Both the position numbers and the translations under genes were made by a program. This document shows positions 35,570 to 47,492 of a DNA stretch of 64,000 bases, in pieces; within the stretch, counting starts at the first letter, position 1; each line of letters begins with the position of its first letter. Source of the stretch: Chondrilla cf. caribensis (Eukaryota; Porifera; Demospongiae; Chondrillida; Chondrillidae); NCBI GenBank assembly GCA_964020155.1, contig OZ026546.1, forward strand, positions 5,326,400-5,390,399, given 5' to 3'. A model generated the notes under the pieces. The model was not told where the DNA came from and did not search any database. It saw nothing but the letters and a program-made list of their open reading frames with translations.

Positions 35570-36440
35570 TATTAATTTTATTAAACTTAATGTGGCTTGT
35601 TTACCTGGTCTTATACAGTTGGTATTGTATCAGTCGATAGCGAGTAATGGCTTAAAAGCCATGAAGGTATTAAAGGATACCACTATTATAGGTAGTATGA
35701 TGTGAATATGGAAAAAATAAAGAAAAAAAGGAAAATAATTGTGCGCGCACACGGTATCGAACTTAAGTTCGATCACACCAACTCTACTCACAGCTTACCA
35801 CTGCTACGTGAACCAGCCACCCACACAGAGAAATACACCTATTTATACTCTATCTACATCTGTACATAACATCGGGAAAAATTTATAGAATTGAATAAAA
35901 TCCGTCATTCATATCACTATCACGTCGTTATCTCAAATTATGTAATGTCTGGTATGCACATTATATAGTGATCAAGTATACAAATTCCAGGCCAGTTAGT
36001 AATACATAACTATCAATAATGAAATTGTGTTTGTTCTCAAGTTTAGGACAGCACTGCAACAATCTGAACAATCATGTAACTAATGACGTACAATAAATTA
36101 CCAATAATCCACCACAATTTGTTATCAAAACTGATGGGGATCAACGCGTTTGTCAGATTAACCAGATATTCATTAGTACTTTATTATATTGGTATTTGGT
36201 ATTTGGGTAATATGGCGGACTGAAGGCTTGGTGGATGAAGTGGTGCAGATCAACAAGAGTTCACTGTAACTGTACAAATGATCATACAATGTTGCATGCA
36301 GCAACTTACTTCTGTACTTATGCATACTTGTAATTTACATATTTGTACTGTACGCGTACTGTACTGTACAAATTTATTTATTGTGTATGAACCTAGATGC
36401 ATACTCAATACTGTTATATATATATATAATGTTGTCCGAC
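35570..36440. repeat. Duplicated intergenic block (copy 1; copy 2 at 55850-56490)
   Basis: Both copies share AACTTGATGTAGCTTGTTTACC..., the tRNA-like segment, and AACAAGAGTTCACTGTAACT... They follow the two plus-strand relics, so the block duplicated together with the relic gene. Confidence 0.8.
35738..35840 (-). repeat. tRNA-derived, SINE-like segment (copy 1)
   Basis: The minus strand reads GGCTGGTTCACGTAGCAGTGGTAAGC, resembling a tRNA 5' half with an A box, and about 45 bases on AAGTTCGATACC, a good B box. The T stem and acceptor stem do not pair well, so it is not a functional tRNA gene. Copy 2 is at about 56005-56105. Confidence 0.45.
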
Positions 36441-36449
36441 ACTGTGATA

Positions 36450-37450
36450 AGAATGACCTTCCACATTATTGCAGTGTGAGCCTCCTCCCATAGTGTGGGA
36501 AACCACTTGTGGAGTCTACAGAGTTGCATAGAGTATTGAAAAATAGGAAGCCGCTAATTACTTTTACTAACATACTTCATCTGTATATCTCTTGGAAGTG
36601 AATATATATGTCTTGAGACAGGAGTCTTGCATACAAGCACAGAATTGAAAATGCAGCAGTAGTTGATTCACACCTACTGTAGCGAACTTATCAGTACAGG
36701 TAGTTGTCATAACGAGGTCAAATAATTAGGATTGAATTACCTTATTTAGCATGGTTATTGCAGATGGGTGTATTTGGTGGTATTCTATAATGAAAGTACT
36801 TCACTAATGGAAAAGGTGCTAGTATGGTGTACCATAATACTCAATAATGTTAATGTAGGATACCTATATCTCCATATTGTACTTATACCAATGTAAAAAC
36901 TGCTGGCTTCACTTACGTACTGTAATTCACAGATTGTGCTGGTGAGTGTTAGACAATTTTCTAACAGTCTATGTAGTCTAACCATTCCAGAGTACAGTAT
37001 ACTATTATACACTGGGAAAAAGTGTCCACCAACACAAGCTTATAACTTTTAATTAATATAAAATACTGTATATAGCATGTGACGTCATATTTGATCATTG
37101 AGTAGCATGTAATAGATGATTACTATTATTATCATGCAGCATAATATAAAAATGAGGTACTTATAACTAACAGTGCAGGTGTATGTAACATCTTGTTATT
37201 ATAAGATATGAGCTGAACCTTTAGAGAAGACATGTTTAGTAACATCATTGCTCATTGACAAATATTAATGACTACATATAAATAGATGTTTATGTACTTC
37301 ATGAATTCACGGAATAAAGCTGAAAGTTAATTTCATGACTAATGTGAAAATTGACACTTAAACACCATGCACTATTACACAAGTACAGCAGCCGCTGTAC
37401 AGTAACCATTGAACATATATTATTGTTATTCACACCACACACACCAGGTC
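36450..37450. other. R5 3' flank, no gene seen
   Basis: 37190-37440 is conserved with the R3 3' flank (23510-23750): both contain TTATTATAAGATATGAGCTGA and a TTCATGACTAAT segment, consistent with a shared 3' UTR. Nothing recognisable in 36450-37180. Confidence 0.55.
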
Positions 37451-37455
37451 TTGTC

Positions 37456-40400
37456 CTACTTCACTGGACCATATGCTGGACTGTCAGTCATCACAATGTC
37501 TTCATAGGTCGTTAATCCCTCCACTTGATCATAGACATCTTCACGGTTTGAAGGAGAATTCTGTTGAGATGTCTTTTTGTAGCAGTGTCTTGTTACAAGG
37601 ACAGCAACCACTCCAGTGACCACGTTAGCCAGCAAGAGTAAAACAGTTAGTATGATGGCAGCTGTTAGCAGTGCTGAATGAGATGTACATGTCGGACATG
37701 ATGTTATACCTATGCAAGTGGAATAATGTATGCAACATAGATGAAATATTTATAACATAAAAAGGTTTAGAACTATACACTATATGCATGTCCTATATTA
37801 CATGGCATGTATCGAGATCGTGTGTTGAGTTTGGCACTCTAGGTGCAGTATAATAATTATACATGTCAATTGAGACATTGTAGATATATACCATATAAAA
37901 ATATTATTTTATGAAATGTGCCAAATGAGCCAGCTATAATTTATAACATCTGGAGAATAAGTTTGAATTTAATTGGATTGCAGGGGAAATTATTATCCAA
38001 TTATTAATAGTCATGTATGTATGCTAGGACACTACTATTCGTACAGTATATCTTCATGGCCTATTATGCCCACAGTTCATTTAGTGTCATGTGGATTTGT
38101 GTAGCTGGCTTTATAATAATGGTGTATTGATTAACACAATGACTTAAGAAATACTATTATTGTCAAATAGTGTGTCATTGAGTTAATTGTTGACATAGTT
38201 TTCAGAAATTGATGCTTGCAAATTACATGTCTGACTCTCTTGTACACAAACAAAATGGCCACATTCACAAGCTGTTTTAACTGTAGCCGTATCCCCCAGT
38301 ACATCCAGTAGGACTTCCACGGTTGTTGTTTTTGGAATAACTGTAAACTGATACTCTGTACCAGGATATGGTCCACTAATAGTACATGGACTGGTACAGG
38401 TCATACTATCTCCACAGTTTAGTGATGATGTAGAACAGTAGGTGACTGTAGTGGATTTGACTGGTGGAGTATTAGGAGGTTGTTGCCAGGCAACAGAAAG
38501 ACCAGAATGAGCTATGTGCATAATATTATTATTATTATATTATAATCAATGGTTTTAGAAATTTAACATATTCACAGTGTGTCATTGAATTATTGACACA
38601 ATTCTAAGAAATGGATGCCTACAAATTAAACATCTTACATGCCTACAAATAAATGGCCACACTATAACAAACATTTTTTGACAGTAACTCTATTTATGGT
38701 ACATGAAGTAGGACTTTCACAGTTAACATCATCCATTTTGTAATGCACATTTCCATTATAAAGGGAATCAGGCTAGGGTCCACAAATTTGCAAGTTTATT
38801 GAACAAATTGATTATTGTTATATGTTTTGTGTTTTGAATGTGTAAACATTCTTTGATCTCCCTTTGATCTGTGTGGGTTTGCAAATTTGTGGACCCAAGC
38901 CTGATTCCTTTTGTAATGGAAATGTGTGTTACAAAATGGAAGGTGTTAGTTGTTGTGTGAAATAAGTTAACTGGAAACTGATTCTATCATTCAGGTGAAT
39001 AGGCTGGAGGGGGAAGGAGTAACCTCCCCTTCAAACTCTCCTGCATGTTCTGCCAATGTACACACATGTGTACATAATAATATTATACAAATACAATCAC
39101 ACTCACAAGCTGTTTGAGCAGTAGCCATATTCCCAGTACATCCAGTAGGACTTCCATGGTTGTTGCTTGAAATAACTGTAAACTGATACTCTGTACCAGG
39201 ATCTAGTCCACTTATAATACATGGACTGGTACAGGTCATACTATTCCCACAGTTTGGTGATGATGTAGAACAGTAGGTGACTGTAGTGGATGTGACTGGA
39301 GGAGTATTAGGAGGTTGTTGCCAGGTAACAGTAATAGCATTATTGTCATCATGTGCAATAGCTACCACACTTGAGGGACATGAAGGTACTCCAGGTCCTA
39401 CAAGTGATCATGAGAGGAATGGTAAAAGTTTCATCACGCTGTATATGTGTGGTCTATACGTGAGTAGGTACAGTACATACAGAGTGAAATGCTAGATACA
39501 TAATATGATAATAAAACCTGCTGGAAATAGTCAACTAGGTATCAATCAACGCCAATTCCTATTAGTATAAATATTATACAAGCACCTATGAGACCCTTGA
39601 TCTCACCCTTTGTTCTAGCTGTAGTTGTACTCATACTAGCTCTACACTGTCCACTGTTGAGGGTCACAGTAAACTCATACTCAGTACTTGGATTGAGACC
39701 AGTGATAGTACATGGACTGTTTGTACATTCAGCACAACCTGGTGATGGTGGAGTACAGGTGATTTCATTCAGTTTGTTTGGTGGGTCCCACTGCAGAGTG
39801 ACATTACTTGATTCCACAGTTGCAGTTACAATTGTTGGCAGTAGATCTATACAAATATTGAGCAATAACATACAGGATATAACTAACAGTCAGGTTAACT
39901 AACTTAACAACACAGTATACAGCCATATAATTAAATAGTTGTATATTCTTTCTGTAGGGTACATGGAAAATAGACAAAATAGTTCACAACAACAGATCCT
40001 ATGTGGTCCTTTAAACTATACCCCTTGCTCCATGCTGAAAAGAAGTATAACTCAGTATTCTTTTGTAAGTGACTCAGATAAACAGAGTTACTTGACTACA
40101 CATACAAGAAGGCATGAGATTTAAATCTAGGTGTACGAAGAACTTTACAGGGACCAGCTGTGTGCCTGTAAGATGTTGAAATGCAGTGGCACATTGATGC
40201 TGTCGCTCATCTGACCCTAGTACATGTACATATGTATGTATGCAACACATTCTCAAAATCTCCTCCCATTGCAATTGCTATTCTAGTATGAGTGATTCAG
40301 ATGTTTTCTAGAAGGTACACATATTTGGGTTTGATGGAGGAAATGTTTGGAGGGCAAATGTATGGGGCAGATGGTTCATATGAAGCATCATAAGTCGAAA

Positions 40401-42077
40401 CATGACATTGTATGCAGGCATCCCAATTTTTAAGACAATTTTGCCCGAAGAGGTAGTTAAAAAGACTAGTTAAAGTGCCCTTCATTCTAGCAGGAAACTT
40501 AGTGTGAGATTGTCAGGATGGTTCAATATAAACTGTTGGAAGGAATACTAATAATTAATGTGAACTCTATTGACATTGAATTTCATAGTGTTATTACAGA
40601 AATGGCACCTTTCCAGTTCGACATTCTCTCACAAAAAGATCCAATTCATGACGGTCACACCACAGAAGGTTAGATAAATGTATCTTGAACATTATTAACC
40701 TATAACCATAAATTCAACAAAAGCACACGAAGATTCTTATTTACCCCCATACTCAAATGTTTACATAGTGCGAATATGACCCTATTTGCATGGACGGTCA
40801 CATATACAACTTGTTTGTATTCTTATGTCAATGACTCAGATAAAAAGATTCTTGACTCTTCATACAAAGAAAGCATGAATCCTACTAGGTAATCCTAGTA
40901 GGTGTATGTAGAGCTTTACAGAGACCAACAGTTTGTCTGTAAGATGTTGACACACATGTAGTGGCACAATGATGTTGTCGCTCATCTGACCCTACTACAT
41001 GTACATATTATGTATGCATGCCCCAAGTTCTTAAAATTCTACTTGTAATTACGTATAAGAACACATTATACTTATTGGATGCGTGTAACATACCAAAAAT
41101 CGATATGAAAAAAATATCGGAGCCCTTGAAAGTTTGGCTGCAATTTTTGTCACCACACCAGCATATTACATCTGTGAAGATTATACATAATCATTACAGA
41201 CACAGCTGTTCCTTGAAATGTAGGTGTCCACTTGTGGTTCAATTGGAAGCTATTTCAGTAGCACTATAATATTATTCAGAACAATACAATCATTGCTTGT
41301 AAGAGAAGGAGCCATTATACAAGTCATCTCCATTCTAGACTGATACCATCAACCAAAGATATAAGGCTTTCCTAAGTTTATTGACACAGTCTTACATACC
41401 AAACAAACATACTCACCTACTGATATAGTAGCCATTCCCCTGGTACTATTATCATCCATGTTAAAACACTGAATAATTCCTCCATTGTCTGATATACTGA
41501 ATCCGGAGATAGTGATAACAGACACACCAATCTGCATATTGCCTCCTGGACCAGTATCATTAGACATGATCCTGTTGTTGGTTTGGTCTACAGCTCGTGC
41601 TCGAAAAGGTCCTGGCATATTTATCCCACTTAATCCAGCGATATTCCATCCAATTGGTTCACCAGGTGCCCTACAAGTAAAGGTCTGTGCACTATCACAA
41701 TCCACTGAGGCCATACCATCAGGTTCCAGTGTCCCTACAGTTGAATTCAAAGGTTTCAAGATGGTAGATCACGTACCTTGTATCACAATGATAAAGTAAT
41801 TTTTACAAAGTACACTATTAATTATGCACTTATCAATGTAAATCCCTCTCACAAACTAAGAAGGGGTTGATGGCACTTTGACTGTTGATATTAATCCCGA
41901 GGGGTGGGAGAATTTAGTATAATTATACAAAATTTACAAAAATAGTACTTATCCACATGCTGGGATTTTTGATAACACAAATTCAATGATTGAAATTTGT
42001 CTTGATTTCCATATTGTTTTCATTTCGACTTCCGGTATGTAACACTCGTCCGAGAATATATATATATATATATATAT

Positions 42078-42108
<31 letters not shown>

Positions 42109-45100
42109 TATAATACGTGTTCCTACGCGTAACCGCAACAATGAATTTATATTAAAATTTATATTGCGCGAAATAAAGATGGCCGATTTCGAACGCCGAC
42201 AATTAGAAATTGGGCTAGAATTCAAAAGACCTCCAAGTAATTCGAGTGCGGGGGCGGCAGCCCCACGAGTTTTTTAAACTCGAATTACTTGTTTTCAAAA
42301 TCGCTTTAACAAACTCACCTCAAGTCTACATTTCAGATGTGGGGAAAAAGCTAGTGGTGGAGTGGTAAGGGACTTTTGTAGCAGAAATAGGGCAAATCTG
42401 CCCTGATTTGTGTAATATAACTGATATTATATAATATCCGGGGAATAAGTTTGTTTTATTCGGATTCACTTCAATTGGATTGTAGTGGCAAATATGTAAT
42501 TTGTAGCAGTCATGTGTGCAAGGATACCATACTTCATGCAGTACATCTAAAGACCATATGGTGTATACAATTCATTCTGTACATCATGTGAATTTGTGTA
42601 GGTGGTTTTAATATCAATGCTGTACTAAGGAAATCAATACTTCGAGAAATTACAATAACATATCCCCATATATAGTGCAAATGCCAATGAATTGTTCTAA
42701 AAATTCTTTTAAATGAATCAACTGACTTCAGAGTCACTTGATCAATATAGTAGAGGACATCCTTTTGGAAAATAGTCAACCATGCATGTGCAGATCAAAG
42801 CCAACTGGTAATGAGCTCTCGTCTGCTGACATACATAGTACGTACATGCACCTATGTTATACACGTGCATGATCTCACCGATTGTTGTAGTTGTACTCGT
42901 GTTAGCTGTAGTTTTGCACTGTTCATTATTGAATGTCACAGTAAACTCATACTCAGTACTTGGATTGAGACCAGTGATAGTACATGGACTGGTTGTACAT
43001 TCAGCACAACCTGGTGAATGTGGAGTACAGCTAACTGAAGTGGTGATGTCATTAGGTTCACTTGGTTGGTCCCACTGTAGAGTAACATCAAATGACTCGA
43101 CAGTTGCAGCTACATTTGTTGGAGGTGGAAGCGGCAGTGGAACTACAGGAAGTTGAGAAATCTACAGATAATATTAACACTCCTTGCAATTATAAGCAAA
43201 TAAGCAACACTGTACACAGCTTAGTAATAGTTGTATATATATCCTTTCACCAGGGTACATGTAACATAGACAGGATAGTCCACAACAACATAGCCTACAT
43301 GGTCTATTGTCCCCATGCATGCTCCTTGCTGAAAATAGCATATACAACATGTTAGTATTCTCATATCAGTGACTCAGATGAGTTGAGTTACTTGACTCTC
43401 CATACCAATAAGCATGAAACTTAAACCTATAATATAGCTTTGCAGCGACTGACTGTGTGCCTACAGGATACTGACACACAGTGGCACATTGATGCTGCCG
43501 CTCACCTGACCCTTGTACATGTATATATGTATTTATGCCCCAAGTTCTTATCATTCTACTTGTAAATACATGTAGGAATACATTATATCTATTAGACAAG
43601 TGTAACATACCAAATGCTGAAATGAAAATTTGGCTGCAATTTTGGTCACCACACCAACATTTCGTATCTTTGAAGATTTTACATTATCAATACAGACACA
43701 GTGTTCCTTGAAATGTAGGTGTTCACCTGTGGTTTAACTGGAAGCTATTTCAGTAGTACTTTATAATATATGAAGTCATCTCCTTTCTAGACTAGTACCA
43801 TCAAGCACAAGGATAAGCCTTTCCTCAGCTCAGACACATCCTTATATACCCAACAAACACACTCACCTACTGATATAGTAGCCATTCCCCTGGTACTATT
43901 GGTCAACATGTTAACACACTGAATAATTCCTCCATTGTCTGATATACTGAATCCGAAGATAGTTATATCAGACACACCAACCTGAGTATTACCTCCACTA
44001 TCATTAGACACGATCCTGTTGTTGGTTCGGGCTGCTACTCGTGCTCGAAAAGGTCCTGGCATGTTTATCCCACTCAATCCAGCAATATTCCATCCAATGG
44101 GTTCAACTGGTGCCCTACAAGTGAAGGTCTGCTCACTACCACAATCCACTGAGACCATACCATCTGGTGTTAGTGTGCCTACAATTGAATTCCAAGGTTT
44201 CAAAATGGCAGATCATGTACCTTGCAATAATTATACTCATCAATGTGTATCCCTCTCACAAGCTAAGAAGGGATTGCCAGCACTTTTGACTGTTGATATT
44301 AATCCCGAGGGGTGGGAGAATTTAGTATAAGGTAAATGGGGGCAATTCCGTAATTGGGGTAATTTCGTAATTTTCGATTTCAACTCACTTTACTGGAGCG
44401 AAGGTACGGAGCGACGTCCTGCAATATACCTTTTAGTCAACTTTAACTAGTGCGCTGTTAGCCCAGCGGCTACGATTGTACCGGTCTTCTCTACGTACAA
44501 GACAATGCCGAAATCGTTACGCTATTGTGCTCACAGTATAAATGAGATGATCGACAACGGGGTAGAATTCAGGCACAATATAGTCTTAGACTAGTACTTT
44601 TAAGCTGCTTGTAACCTCAATTGTAACTCGTTTTATACTCCTCGCCGTTGTACAATGCTCTAAAATGAAGGGCTCCGGAAATTACGGAATTCCCCCAATT
44701 CGAATCGGCAGCATACTTCAAATCCATGTTCATTAACGACGAAGTGTAACTGGCTCAAATCAGGTACGCTGATTCTACACATGTAGGTGCGCTGCCCGTT
44801 TAAGTTTACCACTTGTAGTTTCTAGCGTCGTTGGTTTATACAGTGTTAAAGTCAATGTATTACGGAATTACCCCCGTTTACCTTAATCAAATATCATAAC
44901 AATTTCCGAAAACAGTTTCACGCTGAGATATTTGATAATGCAATTATTGGAATTTGTCTTGATTTTGAACTATCATTCTCTTCAAAATCGCCTCGACAAA
45001 CTCACATCAAGCCTTCTTCTTCAGTACTTCAGTAGTGGGGGAATAGCGGGGAAGTGGCGAGGAGGACTTTGTAGCAAAAATAGGGCTAATCCGCCCTGAA

Positions 45101-45383
45101 TCGTGTGCGAACATACCATGGGAGCAAATAGTTTCATTATTAATATGCATTATGCCATTGTCTATGGTGAAAACTAGAGTTCACATTGCAATATAGCAAC
45201 TACTCCTGGACGGTGATTTTAACGTGATCTACAATAGCTAGCTAGTAACAGATTATGGCGGCAATTAAGAATCGATCAAGGTTTTCTTAACAACAACCAA
45301 TACGGATGGACAAGCTCACCTTCTACTACACAAAATGTTACAATCAGGACAAAGAATACCTTGGAAGACGAGAACATCATCAT
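37456..45383 (-). CDS. Receptor R5: SP-Ig-FN3-Ig-FN3-FN3-FN3-TM with tail B
   Basis: Eight exons, 1986 coding bases (661 aa): SP 45383-45320 (MMMFSSSKVFFVL), Ig 44178-43867, FN3 43142-42879, Ig 41734-41417, FN3 39846-39607, FN3 39397-39107, FN3 38511-38269, TM plus tail 37709-37456. The last two FN3 exons are a second subtype (CPSSVVAI start, TWQQPPNTPPV, GLDPGTEYQFTV). The 39846 exon lacks four residues before the Cys cluster. The 38511 exon lacks the first FN3 strand and uses an acceptor inside the domain, yet frame holds. The tail has VYDQV, TYEDI, AYGPV as in R3. Ig2 with its intron looks duplicated from Ig1. A two-gene split at 42-43 kb is possible, but no SP exon is there. Confidence 0.7.
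38640..38995 (-). pseudogene. FN3 exon relic interrupted by a foldback element
   Basis: 38640-38731 resembles the 3' half of the subtype-2 FN3 exon (counterpart of TGGCCACATTCACAAGC and TAGGACTTCCACGGTTG), and 38941-38990 resembles the next part (TTGTTG..TGAAATAA..AACTG..). Between them sits the element 38732-38940. No open frame or splice sites remain. Confidence 0.65.
38732..38940. mobile_element. Foldback MITE of about 209 bp
   Basis: Terminal inverted repeats of about 70 bp run from TCCATTTTGTAA... through AATCAGGCT.GGGTCCACAA to the central loop and back to TTACAAAATGGA. It is inserted in the FN3 exon relic within R5. Confidence 0.85.
42055..42110. repeat. (TA)n / (GATA)n microsatellite
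   Basis: TATATA repeats followed by GATA repeats inside an R5 intron. Confidence 0.9.
42100..42291 (-). repeat. Dispersed repeat with palindromic end (copy 3)
   Basis: 58-bp palindrome at 42234-42291 (CAAGTAATTCGAGT / ACTCGAATTACTTG) plus about 130 bp homologous, inverted, to 1900-2070. It lies in the R5 intron between the first FN3 and second Ig exons. Confidence 0.75.
44329..44884. mobile_element. MITE with AAGGTAAATGGGGG ends in R5 first intron
   Basis: Inverted ends AAGGTAAATGGGGG..AATTCCGTAATT and ATTACGGAATTACCCCC..TTACCTT, about 556 bp, absent from the aligned R2 and second-Ig introns. No ORF. Confidence 0.8.
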
Positions 45384-45419
45384 TCCCAAAAGATCCTACT
45401 CGAGTGGGGTTATCGTATA

Positions 45420-45431
45420 TTTCCGTAAATT
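45420..45431 (-). promoter_or_regulatory. Conserved upstream element of R5
   Basis: TTTCCGTAAATT on the plus strand, 37 bases upstream of the R5 ATG. Confidence 0.5.
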
Positions 45432-45439
45432 ACTGTAAA

Positions 45440-46430
45440 TGTTAAAGTGTGGTCAGATTTCGGGCCGGGAAAGAATCTTGCTTCAACCACATCATGTGGT
45501 ATGGACGGCTTCGTTGTATAGAGAGAGTAGCATAAAGGAAAACTTCAAGATCACAAAAAGCAGGGTATATGTAACTGAAATTTGCGAGGTGTGGGTATCT
45601 TGATAGCACATCAGTATCTGTTTTCATCACATATACCTGGACACTTTCAAAAAGTGTCACAGTCTCACTGATTTGTGGTAGACAACTGACTTTTGTGATT
45701 TATCTGGCTTATAATAGCTGCCGTGTGAACCGAGTAGGAGAAATGTATAAGGAATGTATAACAGCAGCCATTTACTCAGCTATTAATTTATCACCTACGT
45801 ATATTACATATGCAATAGCCATTCCCTTCCAAAAACAATGCCATTCATAGCTATACACCGAAACAGTGAACTGATGAACAGTTCAATCATTGCATGATAC
45901 TGATTTCGAACGTCCTTTTAACACTTCAATATTGTTACAGTAGTTGCACTGATAATTATTCATGATTTTGTCTTTCAAATGCAATACACTGTTTTGCTGG
46001 TAAGTTGAATAATTAAATTGATAATGCATCATACCATACTCAAAAATACTTGACAATATGCTGTGGACCAATTACACTGGGCAAAGGCCTGATGAGGTTA
46101 TTATATGCCAAAATTGAGGACTGAGTGGATATCATAGGATTTCTGTTGATCGTGAATTGACGTGACAAAACCTGTGGGTGTATATCAGGTTCCCCAGGTT
46201 GAGCTGTGTTAGGACTAGTGAGGACAGGAAGATGGGAGCATGTACACTTCAGTTCATGATTAGCTGCATGATGACTGAGGGCGGGACAACAAAATAGCCC
46301 CTGAGAGACATGGGGAAGACCACACCCTTTTTATACCAGAAACGATTCCCTAGAAAGGGACTCTCATACAGTAGGCATACAAAAAGGTTAATTATTGTAA
46401 TGTATAGAGATGAATTCCTTATTATATAGG
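45440..46430. other. R5 upstream / R6 downstream intergenic, no gene seen
   Basis: 45440-45640 is similar to the R2 upstream region. ACCTGGACACTTTCAAA at 45637 matches the 3'-flank block motif. Nothing else recognisable. Confidence 0.5.
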
Positions 46431-46556
46431 TTCTGAGTATCGGGTACACCTGACCATATCAACTCTGATACTATGCATCTTATTAGTGGGTGTTCCCAAT
46501 TTTACATCATGCATGATAAACAATACATGTACACATACAACATATGCCCATGTATA

Positions 46557-47080
46557 CAGTGGGACCCCTATAATCCGCCCCCCTGAAATACGGACACCAC
46601 GCTAAAACAGACGCATAATCTTGGAACCAACATTTTCCATATTGTGATGTACGTAAAATGCCCCCTGAAAAACAGACTTTCATTATTCTGTAAAACGAAC
46701 GGGGAGAATATGAACCAGTGTATAAAAATCAATACTAAATTATACACAATAAAGCGGACAATCAAATTTTCTGGGGCTGTAAGATTTTCTCCAGTTTGTC
46801 CACCAATACCTTTGGTCCTGACAAGGTCAAAATGTGATCGTTAGGAAGTATTTGTTACGCAGACTATTTGGATTGTAGCGTATTAGTTCATGTCTCTAAG
46901 AAATTTGAGGTTTAGTTCGACGATGAAGGCTCTAGAACACATACAACTAGATAAATTTTGTTTGCCACCCAATATGGCCGCTGAATTACGCCCCGCATCT
47001 AACCACTGAAACAAGGACACCTCTATAATCAGGACACAAAAAGACTGACCCAAGGTGTCCTGATTACAGGGGTCCCACTG
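46557..47080. mobile_element. MITE with CAGTGGGACCCCTATAAT ends, TA target
   Basis: 524 bp, inverted ends CAGTGGGACCCCTATAATCC / GATTACAGGGGTCCCACTG, TA on both sides. Related in terminal style to 15397-15571. It splits the 3'-flank repeat block downstream of R6. Confidence 0.85.
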
Positions 47081-47492
47081 TATATGCATGAACATACATA
47101 AACAAGCATGTACATACACTATACGTTCAGGTTCACCTCGGAAGTGTAATCCCACGGGTCACTAAGGCTTACACCATATGCATTTAAGGGAAAAGTAACA
47201 GCAAAGAAACCCCACACAGACCAATTATACATACACAAAACATATAGCCTAATTTTAATGCCAGTCAAAATGATTCAGAAGTAGACACTATAACAGAAAG
47301 CAGTCTGAGGAGCGAATACTTGGGATATCTCAAAACAAACATGGTGGAGTGAGACATCTAAACAGTATACAATGATCATAAGGAACTACATGTATAAATG
47401 TTAGAATAGTAACAATAGAAGTTACTAATACTAAAAATATACATAATGGGTCAACAGCACACTATTAAGGAGTGGGTGATCTCTACATCATA

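Noticed and set aside
35738..35840. Functional tRNA gene
   Set aside because: A- and B-box-like strings are present but T and acceptor stems do not pair.
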